This document shows positions 25,901-37,900 of a stretch of DNA of 64,000 nucleotides, one piece after another. Numbering within the stretch: the stretch's first letter is position 1; every line of letters starts with the position of its first letter. The notes beneath the pieces were generated by a model. It saw nothing but the letters and a program-made list of their open reading frames with translations, was not told the origin of the DNA and did no database searches. Both the position numbers and the translations under genes were made by a program. Source of the DNA: Acridotheres tristis (Eukaryota; Chordata; Aves; Passeriformes; Sturnidae); assembly GCA_037013685.1 (NCBI GenBank), contig CM072884.1, forward strand, positions 2,666,001 to 2,730,000. Direction: 5' to 3'.

Positions 25901-28900
25901 GTCTCTGCATCTGAGCAGTTGTGATTTTTGCACAGTTAGTCAAAAGCAGAATGGAACATAAGCCTTGTTCACTCAAATCCAGTGGGAAGTTTTCAGGGTA
26001 ACACCCTGAGCTGGGATTTGGAAGAACCTTGGTGCAGCTCCCAAATTCACTCTGAGCTTTACTTGTGAAGGATATCCCACTCTCCTGAGTAAGAAGAGAG
26101 ATGTAATATTCCTATTGCGTTTTTTAGGGATGCAAAGCAGACAAAATAGAAGATCTACCATGTGGTTCAGTACAAGTGGGTTGCCAAGTGCTGTTCTGAA
26201 AGAATTATAACCTAGAAATTTGCTCTGCCTTTTACATGCCATTCTCTCATTTGAGGATTTGTTGGCTGGATCTAGGTGGAATGTGTGTACGTAGCAAAAT
26301 CAGGATTTACTGTGCAGTGGAAGAGAGGAGAGAGTAAAAAACACTCTTTGAGACTAGACAAAACAGATTAAGGGCGAAGGGAGAAAGCAAAGCGTTTGGA
26401 AGCTGGGGTTTGCCAAGGCAGCCGTAACTCAGAACCGGGGTCGCTGTCGCTCGCAGTGCTGCTCTGCGTCCCCTAGATGGGGCTGTCCCTCGCGCTGTAT
26501 TTACACCAGAGTTCAAACATTTATCATCTCAGAAAGCTCTTCCAGGACAGCATTAGCGCCCAGTCAACTTGGAACAGTGGCAGAGGACAGAGTTCTCAGT
26601 ATTTATGTCCATCTGTACGGTTCTGAGGCTCTGGGGATCGCCAGCTCAACGGCTGCTGCTGCTGTTACCTTCCAATTGTTTGGTCACTGCAATTTCGGCT
26701 GCTGCAGCAAAGACGTCCAAGAGCAATAACGGGGTCAGTGCCACGGGCAATTGCACTGACAGCTGTAAAGAAAATCATCCAGCTGGTGCCCTAGACAAGG
26801 TACTGTGCTCTGTAGTGTCCTTGCAACACTCCGTGTGTGGAACAAAGCCCAGGGAGGGGCGAGGGGACAGTGGCCTGATTTTGTTGCTCAGCAGGATGGG
26901 CAGAGCATGTCCCAGCTTCTACCTGGAGCAGGGGTGAAGCAGCAGCAACATCCAAACTAAAGCCATTCCCATGTATAGCTGGAAACTATACTGTAACTAT
27001 TTTCATCTAACTTCTGAATTTTATGCTGATAATTCTAAATGCCTTCCTGCTTCTTCATTCATCATACAAAGGTATCTTATCCAAGGGGGAGATGGTGATG
27101 TCATTTAGGCATGCAATGCATTCTTCCTACACCCTCAGAAAATTAATAGAAACAAATGTCTCTCATTCCAATGCATACTTTTATCAATAGCAAATGCTTA
27201 CCTTGTGACATTTGGCAGCTTGAACTTTAAGTAGAGAACAGGAATTCCTATAAATTGCTCTGCCAGGTAAAGCAGTTGATAATTCTTTTCAAGATTCAGT
27301 GGGATACACTCAGTAACAGACTGAAAATGGTAGAGAAAAAAAGCTGTTAATGCATTGTGATAGCTTATGAAGCAACTCCTGCTGTTGTCTGCCAGCCTTA
27401 TTTTTTTTTTTTAAGTAATGGCTTACCTCTGGGTTTTTTTAGTTTTTGTAAACTTGAATACCTATGTACAAATGGTGTGGTTTTGCTTTCACTTGAAACA
27501 TCCATTATTTACACTGCTGGAGGATAATCTAGGTTGACAAACAGTTCTGGTGGATTGAAGTTAATATTTAAATATTTAGTTTTTTTAATTAGGAATTCCA
27601 ATCTTCCATCAGGCACTTTTCTTTCACCAGGGATATATGACACTCACCTCCTAGGCAACTACCAAGCTCCATTATTAAAGTTCTCCAGAATCTAAACCTG
27701 CTCAGGTGTTAGAAGGGAACAGAGCAGAGCAGTATCTTGGGAAGATTGTGTTAAAGAGCAAGTAAAGAATCAAGGTGCTTATGGACAAGTAGGAGTGTCA
27801 AAGTGTCTTTGACCAAATTTGAATCCCTCGAAACATTCTGTGAGTGTCTTCTACTCTGACTTTGCTATTCCTGATGCAACAGTACCATTAAATGTACAGG
27901 TGCTCTTCTTGAATTTTATGGGTACTTCCTTTTATGGCTGCTGGTGTCACTAGCCTTTAGATTGAATATATTTTCAGCTGACTGAACTCCTTTTTTTTTT
28001 CCCAATTAAAAGGCGTGAAACTAACTTCCAGATAGAGAATTAATCACTTTTGAACAACAGTACTGAAAATAAGAGCATCTTCCAGCCTCATTACATCTCA
28101 CTATTTCAAGGATGAGCAAAATGAAATAGAATTGACTGCCAAGTGTTGTTCATTAAATTTCAGATAGCACAAACAAGACCTAATACACAGATGCTGGAAC
28201 TTTTGTCAGATCTTGCTCCTGCAGTTTAAGCCAAATTTTGTTATACTCTGTTAGAAGTGTTTTATTGTTGGCAGTTATCTGAGCTCACTTCACATAACAT
28301 CTCAGACTGCCTGAACTTTTCAAAGTATGCAGAGAACCACTTAAAAAAAAATCCATGGACTTCAGCCCTTGAATCTCGATTCTCTGGAGTTTCAAACTTT
28401 CTGCTCCTAAGAAGTGTAAATTTTCAAACTGATCAAGAGCAGCTGATTTTGGCTGCAAGATGTTCTCCAACTGGCAAGTATTACTGAGTGCTTTTCCTTA
28501 AGCTATGGCAGATGAGAACTGTGGAAAACAATCCAGGGTTTTTTTTCAATCTGAACAGGGTAATTCTGAAACAGTGAGCGAAAACTTTTGCACAGCCTAA
28601 GGAAAACTTGGGAACATATGGACAAAAGGAATGTTCTGTCTCTGAGTAGGCTGAGCAGGAATTATTTGTTTGATAGGAGAAAGCTGAGGCTTATTTTGGA
28701 AGCAGCAGGGAATAAAGATGCCTGGCTAAAGCAAGCTGCTTTTGACAGGACTCCTGTAAATGAGCATGCATGAACTGAATGGCATCCAAATCCCTGTTGC
28801 TTTTGAGCCAAACCATAGATCAGAATCCCCAGCATCTTCTCAGGAATTTTTAATTAGTTCTCAAATATCCTCCTATTTTCCTTAATCTAAGGTATCCTCT

Positions 28901-31900
28901 CGTCAAGAAATACCCAACTTTGTGGTTTTCCACATGGAATTTTACATAGCACAGCTTTACCTCACAATTCTTCATGTCCTTAGAGAGCTTGAACCCTTTC
29001 TTGCCATCACAATAGCAGCTGTAACTTCCTGGTGAGTTCACACAGAGTTGAGCACAAATATTTTCAGCACATTCATCAATATCTGGGGGAAATTGAAGCA
29101 GATAGTTTGAAAAAAAAAAATCTTTCTAACACAAATTTATGGAATAACGGACAAGAGAGGTTCTCTGGAATAACATGAATCCAAAAGGTGATTCAGTAAT
29201 CTGATAGAGGCCTGGAGTGCAGAGCTGGAGACAATTTGGTCTGATTTCTGAGGCATAAGGTGCTTGAATAGTGAGAGACCTCATAAATTGCTACCACAGA
29301 TGGCACAAATCCCATTCTGGGTCAAATCTCTTCCTTTCCTTGTAAAACACGATGAGAGCCTATATTATTAAAAGTATATATGGCAAATATGTGAAGAAAG
29401 GATATGCTTTATTAATGTAAACCCAAAATAACCTCAGGGCAAAATACCTTTTAAAATAACATACAATAATGCCTAAGTTTCAGACAGCATCTACTTGTGG
29501 AGAAGATTAGTCTGATTTGAGCTGTGATTTAAGCTAAATCAACTAAAAAACCTTATTTTTGTATTTAGTAGGTTGTGCAAAATAAGTAATTCAGAAATGA
29601 AACTGAAACATTTATTCTTAAACAAATAGCCCTTCTAGTGGGAAGAAAAAATTGTGTACCAATGCATGCATTTAAATCTGGGGGGTTTTAAGACTAAAAT
29701 TTGTTAGGGTTTTTTTTTGCTGTTGCTTGGAGAAAAAAGGTAAGGAAAAAGATAACAAATCCTGTTCTGTTCTTCAGTCTTACAGTATCTGTCATCATAG
29801 AGATAGCTGTGCATAAATGTATGTAAATTCAATTTTCCTAATAAGCATAATTGAGTTTAGCCACCTACAAGCAATACAACAATGAAAAGCTCATGTCATT
29901 TGGAATTTCTGTATGGTTACATTCCTGTCAGGCTGCACAATCCTGTCCTTAGACAGGATTTGGTGACTCATTTAATGTGGTTACAAGAAGGTCTAAAAGC
30001 TTAGCAGCATAATCCTCCTGCTAGGGACATAAGACTTTCCCTGTTGGAATGTTGTCATCTTGCAACCTCTTGAATCCATGTTCCAGTAGAAACACAATAT
30101 TTACATGGGTTGCATCAAATTGAATTTATCTGAAACCCTACGAGGAGTAAGAATTAATTACTGTGAAGTTTTTCTCACGTTGGTGCATGCAGGAACAGAA
30201 AATTGTCAGTAGTGTTTTAATCCCATAGTAACTGGTCAAAGAGCTGACACCTGGATTTGTCACCACTGCCACCGTGCAGAGCTTTGTCACAAGAGACCTG
30301 CAGGAAAAGCCATGGAGCAAAAGATTTGTGGCCACCAAGAAGCTGCTTTTGTGTCCTTTTGTGAGCAGTAATACAAGGCAGCTTTTAAAATAAAAACCAG
30401 TCACTGATGGATTTTTCTTAAACTCAGAGTGTAGAAGATTCGTCTTCATTGTAAAACTCTAAGTGCTTTCACATCTCTTTAGAACTGAAATTTAATTTTT
30501 GATGTGCAGTAAACAGCAAAGTTAACGAGCAGAGAGAAATTAAACATTCTAAGACAAATATGCAAATACTTTCAACACTAGAGAAGTTATGGGCTTTGCA
30601 AGAGGGGCTTCTTGCTACTTCACTGCTAGCTATCAATACTTTTCAACTTGGTTATAATTATTACAGAACTTTGGAAATTTTTAGTTTTAGATTTTCAGTT
30701 CAGGAAAGATTCTTTTGGAATAGCTCCTTTTTTCACAGTTTTTTCTCTGGATATTTAGGAAGAGTTTTATTTGATATTTGAGGTCTTTATAAAAAACCCT
30801 TCAAAAAAATCTTTTAGAGAACTGCCATGCTGTCATGTAATACAGCCTGGAAACCTGATAAACAATTAATTTAATAAAGAATATGAAGATTAAGAAATAC
30901 ACCAGTAGATGAAGAGCTGAGTTTGGTATAACAGTGGATTGAAAAAAGGAAAGGGGAAGATGAAAGATATGAAAAAGAGAGAGCTGGGGGCAGGACCTAC
31001 CTTCACAGTTCTTGGAAGTTGAATTATATGTGTAGCCTTCTGGACATTGACACTCATATCTTCCCTGGGTGTTTTTACAGATGGCTGTCCCACAGATGTT
31101 TGGATGTAGCACACATTCATTTATATCTAGAAACACAAACAAGTTATTAAAAGACAACTCCCACTCTTGCACACACTTTTTCTTCCCAGCCTTATCCAGC
31201 TAAGTTAGGCTGGCAAATTTTCTTGGTAGCTCTACCATGCTGTCACAGCAGACTAGAGCTACAGCCAGAAAGATTTCCAGAGGGCTGTAAAAGACACTTC
31301 TGGATGGCCCCAGTGAAAAAAATTCTCTGCCTGCCTATCTTTCCCATCCTTTTATGCCTTCTGTGAGTAACAGGCAAAGGGATGCAGGTCTAGGAAGGCA
31401 GAGAGAGAAACAAGCTGCAGATTTCCCATAAACTAAACCAGAGTGCATAGTAAAATTCTATCTTAGAAAAAGACATTCAGAAAGACAAGAGATAATCCAA
31501 TCAGAGGTTCTTCCATGCTACAATCAATTCATGTCAGTTTTGTTTTAATTGGCTGTGCTGAGAGGTGTTCAAGTCCCTCACTGTCTCTCTATCCCTCAAA
31601 CCATTTCAGTGTCTATCTTGTGTCTTGTTTCCAATTTGTCAATGTCATTTTCCCAATGCCCATGTGACAATGGGATTCAGGGTATAGTATCAATCTTATT
31701 AAGTGTCTTTGAGACAGAAAAGTCTCAGATCTCTGGTAGTACTTTGCTTCCAGTCGTGAATGCAGGGATCATTCTGGTTATCTCTGGTTTTGTAGCAGTT
31801 GTGGAAATGGTGCTGCACAGGAGATTCTACCACTGGCTTGCTTGGAGTTCTGGATCTGTATTAAGTCAAAGCTGCCCTCAATTCAGACTGCTTTCCTACA

Positions 31901-34900
31901 GTTAATAAGTGTACTCCAAATTCCTGGTCGTTTAACTTTGTAGTTGCATGTATTAAAATACTTGAATGCAGTTTATCATATGATTAAACTAACACTCCAG
32001 GCACAAAGGTATATTAGTCTATTTTTATCTTTGATTACTTTTTAACTAGATTTTCCAGTATCTTCCCAAGAATTACAGATGGTTCTAACCAATTTATCTG
32101 CTTGCCCTTTTTTATAAACCCACTGTCTTCTGTCATTCTGGCATGTCTTTGGAAGTTATTAATTTGCAAAATATTTAGACTAAAGAAAGTGACAGTGGAA
32201 GATGACCATCAAGTTTAGCCTCTAAAGTTATCTTGCATTACCCAAAACTGTTGTCATTATTTGATAATAAAATATGACATTAAAATGGAATGAATTTGTA
32301 GTTTTTTTCCAACTATGCAGTAAGAACTGCTAAATTATGTTAATATACAGTCTTTATTTGTAATGGAATGAAGCATGTAGGTTGTGGCCAACAGTAGACA
32401 CAAGCATGTAGAGAAACAATTATGCTGGGTGAATCAAAGAGAAACCTTTCTTTCCATTAAGAGATTTGATTCATTAATAGTTCCTTCTCCAATGAACTTC
32501 AAACTGCAGAAAGAGCAGCATGGCTGATTAGGATTTAGACTAAATCAGTGTTTACCAGAGAGAATTTCCATGGTAACAGTATCAGCTATTCACATCACTT
32601 TAGATTCTTGTTTCAGCACGCTTAAAGGATATGTGAAACTGGTGAGAAACCAGAATGAGCTTTACGGAGCTCCAGTAAGGAAGCAAAATCTCATCTGTAG
32701 CTGTTCCCTCTTTCTTTCCTTGCTTCTTGATCTGGTTCAGTATTTGGCTGCCCAAATGCCTGTAGTGTGTAAGGAAGGAGCAGGCAAATTAAACCAGGAC
32801 TGGATATTTCAGAGGCAATGCAGGAGCATTTATGGAACTATTGGATCAAACTCGTCCCTCTCTCTCTGGTCAAGAGGCACTGTGGTGGCATGGAAAGATG
32901 TTCCCCTGAAAGATGTTCACCTCCACAATCCCTTCTGTTGGAATGCATGAAGTAGCCATCTTCACACAGGCAACGGAAACTCCCAGGGAAATTGGAACAG
33001 CGTTGGCTGCAACCTCCATTGAAGTCTTCACATTCATTTATATCTAGAAAGAAAAGGGAATAAAACTCTCTGCTGAGAGGAAGGCATCAACTGACCAGCT
33101 GCAAATATTATTCAACAGTAGAAATGCAATTGTGCTTCTGAGAACCCACACCACATGAAACTGAAGACTGTACCTTCCTCACAGTTCTCCCCTCTCCATC
33201 CTGCTTTGCAGACACAGGTATACTTGGCTTGTCCATCTATGCAATCCTTATATCCATCTTTATGGCATGGCAGGGGGCTGCACTGGTTGGAAATTTCTGT
33301 AGGATGGAAAACATGGAAAATCCTTGTTATTTGGGGTTATTTCTCCTCAAGAATTACTTTAGTCTTTCTTCTTCTCTTCCTACAGGTACCTGAAATAGAA
33401 GAGGTCTTGACGAATAACATGAAGCACAATCTTGCTACTCATTCTGTCAGCAAGAATTTCTAAGTAGGTGAGAACATACAAAGCCACCAGTACTTTTTCT
33501 TTGTCAGGCAGAAAACAACTAGGAGACAAATTATTTGCTAAGCTAATCTCTGCAAGCTGTGACCAGACTTGATATTATTATAGTTAAAAGATGTATTTCA
33601 GGTTTTAAAGACCAGTGCTCTGCCCCCATCATACTACCACAAATTTCACTAGAAAGATTAAAGTTTCAAGAATTCAAGATGAAAGAGCTGAGTTTCTCTG
33701 TTCAAGAGTGGTCAGACAGAGAACTGGTAATTTATTGCATTATTACAAACTGAACTGGAAATCATGTTCACCCATAATCATGTGCAGTATAATTATTAAG
33801 GATTTTTTGCCTCTGTTGCTTTCAGTGATAAAAACAGTGTCAGGTCGTTAAGGATAAGTATTCTTATTCAAACTAACTGGAAGTTTCTTTGATATGACCA
33901 GGCTGTAGGAGATTTAGAGAGATGTTTAAACTGTGACAAGTAGGAAATATGGTAAAAATGGCTTGCTATGAATTTACTAGAAAGAACACAATTCACGCTG
34001 GACCTGTGAATGTACAGGCATAAAAATCAAACATTTGACAAACATCCTAAGTTAACTGCTTTGTGACCTTTTGTTTGGAATCAATGACTGTTCCAGGTAA
34101 TATTTTGATTTTTGTTTTGTTTTGTTTTTGCGATTTTCAGCTGGTAATGTAACTATGGGCCAAAGAGTGGTAGAAATTACAATTAACAAGAGAATCTCTT
34201 TCTGTACCTGACAGAGCATGACTTGCTAGAGACAAAGGGTTTGGAATAACTGTTAAAGATGTGGTGGAGTACAGAGGACACACTGGGGAATATTGCTGGG
34301 TTGGAATAGAACACTTTGTTTGCAGAAGAACCCTGCCTTCCATGTTGCAGTCAATTGTGTTCCTTTAACTTTATAAAGTTAAAAGCAGTCACTTAAACTG
34401 CTTTCTCTGGAAATGCTCTGTCTCATCTCACTTTTTTGGTCAATTTCTGGTTTTGATTATTGAGTTTGCCTGAGCTAAATGGTTGTTTGTCTCTTTTTGT
34501 GTCCCTGTGAACTGCTTTTTAGCTACTGTGTGTTCCAACATCAGCACTTACCCTTGACACAAGCCCTCAGGTCAGCTGGAGAGTCTGGAGTGACTGCAGC
34601 CACCCTGAACACCCCTGCTCGGTGGGAGGCAAGGCAGCCTGCAAATGCAAAGCCACACAATCAGCTCAGGGTCCAAACAACTCATTTACACTGAAATTAC
34701 ACCATTTGCTGCATGGCACCTTCAAAGAGCCTGTTCTCACAGCCTGAATTACAAAACTGGTCCGGGCATGTTAAGGACAGCTGATCACAGCCCAACCTTC
34801 AGTGTCTCTGTGAGGATCCCAGCACACAGGATGTTCTCTGCATTATAATCAGCATGGAAATTATCCCAGTGCTAGGGGCAGAAAAACTAAACCACTATTA

Positions 34901-37900
34901 CCCAAATGAGAGCATCACTGAATCATACACTACAGTTGTTTATGGGTTTTTTTTGTACTTACTTAAATATTTGGGATAAAAATATTCCTGCAGAAAGAAA
35001 AGAAAAATAAAGGCTAAGAAAAATTTCAGATAGATAAAATGACAGCAAAATACATCATTAAATATAATCTCAAGTATATTGGTATTATAACTACAAAAGA
35101 AAAAGAAAGTTACTTTGAGTCACAGAATATAGGCCTGGTTTTCTATATGACTGCTGTTTGGGCTAAAGTAGAAGATAATACACACAAGACTCAGTGGAGA
35201 GATTAAAATACTGTACTGAATTGGACACTTGCAAAATGAAGGTAATGCAAATGAACTGGATGTCAAAATCACTTTGAAAATTGTCTCTAAATGGGAGGAT
35301 ATTGCCCAGTGTTGTTATTGGGAGCTGTGAATTCCATGTGCTTCTGTCTTTCCCTCTGCAAAGTACTATCCATGCCATAGATACTCATAAAATACTTACA
35401 GTTTCAGGATTATTTTCAAAGATTTCCCTGGCTTCTTCCCTATTGCACAATTCTTCAATGCATTCTCTTTCTAGATTTCCCTTCTTACTCTCTTCCATGA
35501 AAGAGTTTGCTCGGCGTTTCCTCAGCAGGAACTGAGAGGCATGCTGCTGGGGTAAAACTTGGGAGAAACAAAGCAACTCTGTTATTATTTATCTCTTTTT
35601 GCAACAACTGAAAAATGCTGTAAACATCGAGCAAATACGAGAATTTAACACAGAATTCTGAATTAAATGCTTAGTCGGGAGTTGATGTTTGCTATTGTTT
35701 TGAAAAACACGAGCAAGAAATTCTAGGATTCTGTATGTGGGAGCTGTTTCTGATCAAACAATCCTTAATCCTTGCTATTAATCCCTAATAGCATCTATGC
35801 CTGAAGCATAATTTACATGTCACACTCAGGACAAGATTTATTTTTTTTAGATTATGGTTATTACAAAGTGAGATATGTAACCAACAAGTAGATTTTAAAA
35901 GCCGATTATATTATCGGTTTCAGTGATCTGCAAGTAAATATTCTGACCCTATTTAATTTATGTGAGACCAAAATTATGTCTTACAAAGTCAGGCTACCTG
36001 TTATATGTATTAACATAAATGTCATTTTATTTTCCAGAACACTGAAGAACAAGACAAAGGTGAAAATGCTATCCTGGGAACATCGAGGCAGACCATCTTT
36101 AAATACATTCACATTTTACAAGGTAAAACAATCCTAGCCAGCTTTTTTGTCTCAGATCCAGCATGAGTCATTACTTAATTTTAATGTATCTGGTTATTGT
36201 CATTTTAGTGACTTTTAACAAGTGGTGAACATTGAGAAATGACACTAAAAATGAAAGATGTCTGCTTCAATGCTCTTTGCAGAGCAAGACACAACACTCC
36301 AGGAACAGCCTCTAAATTAGACTGTCTGTTTTAATTTTTGGATATAGCGTGATCAAGAGAAAAATGGATGAGCACAACTGGAAGAAGTCCAGCTGGTTGG
36401 GTTAAAGAGTGCAGATGACAGATGTTAGCTGGAGAGCACCACACTGCTACACCTGCCCTCCTTTCCTCAGCCTCTGCACAACTTAACCTTGCAGAGCTGC
36501 CCCACTGTGAGGCTTGTGACACCTGCAGTGCAAATCAGGTGTGGTGGCCATGCATATTCATCCCAGCTCCACAGGAAAGAGCCACTCAAACACACCGAGT
36601 CCATCCAGTACTGCCTGTGACAATTCCTCAAGCCCAGAGCACCTTCATGAGCCACACCAGCAGCCAAGTGGCAGAGAAGAGCTCCCGTTTCTCTGCATTA
36701 ACAGGAAAGAAAAAAATGAAGGAAGCTGACTAGAAAGAGCAGCTAATGAGGCCCAGAGCTTGAATGGAGACAGATTTAACATTGAACCAAAACCACACCA
36801 TCCTAAACACATTAAAGGTCTCTACCAAATGACGTTCTGGAGTGCTGCAACATTGGGTGATGACCTGAAAAAAACCTTTGTGTTACAGCCTCCTGAGTGA
36901 ATTTGATGTGGGCTGAGCTTGTAAATACAAACTAATCTATTTGCTTTCATTCTGGTAAAACTAATCATCCTGGTAAGGCGGTAAATAAGGTTTCCTGAGC
37001 ATAAGGTGGATGTACCACAGCTCACCTCCAAGGTTTTACAGCACACATCTATCTCAGAGAGCAACAAGCAAGTTGCTTAGAAATTAAAGAAGTGTCAATT
37101 AATTAGACTAAATGCTTTATCTCTCAGTAATAAGAAAGATGGAGAAGGACCATCTGTCCTGAGGCAAAAGGAGTGACAACAAAAATAGGAAAATTGGGTA
37201 TTATAGCTGTTGGGTTTATTTCCATGGGAGATTTCTACCCCCACAAAGATGTTGACGCAGCTGTGGTGCACAGGCTCTTTGGTGTTGATGACACTTAATT
37301 CACAGCTGACTTTAAACCATCTTGTTTTGACCTTTAGGTACATCATTGTCATTTTCACACAGTTTTACAGTAAATAAAAGACAAGAAATTTTCAGTTGTG
37401 TACAAACAGATGTAACGCTCTCTACTTCATGTCTTCAATACAGTGGGGCAATGGGAACAAGTCTTTTCCCCTACATCAGAGCAGTTTATCCTTCTCCCAA
37501 AGTGATTTCCTATAACTTCTGACTTTACATAAAACATGTAACTCAGAGCAAATGCCATAGTTTTTTAGTGCAAATATTTCAATCCCCACGCACAGAATTT
37601 GCAGTGAATTATGATAAGACCTTTATCAAAACCAAAAAATCCTGACTGCTGCGGCTGCTGCCAGTGTGATTACAGGAAACTCCAGCCCCTTTCTGACCCT
37701 GCCAAACCAAGTTAACCCTTAATGCACTCGGGGTGCTTCACGTGGTGATCGCTGAAGCCCGTGTGCCACTCCAGAGACTAACAACTTCCAGAGGTGGTGT
37801 ACAGCCCCTGTGTAGGGAATGATTATCAAGCATCTAAAAGTGATGCTACTAAAAGAGAAAGAAAAATTGTGGGAGAGGATGAGTTTCAGTGGTTCCTTAC

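Larger units (their letters stand above)
27321..34551 (-). other. PROS1: PROS1 introns 4-8 (between EGF exons)
   Basis: Introns 27321-28960, 29083-31000, 31127-32920, 33044-33173 and 33297-34551 separate the EGF exons. Intron 5 is only 130 bp. They are AT-rich, with T and A runs but no recognised mobile element. Confidence 0.8.
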
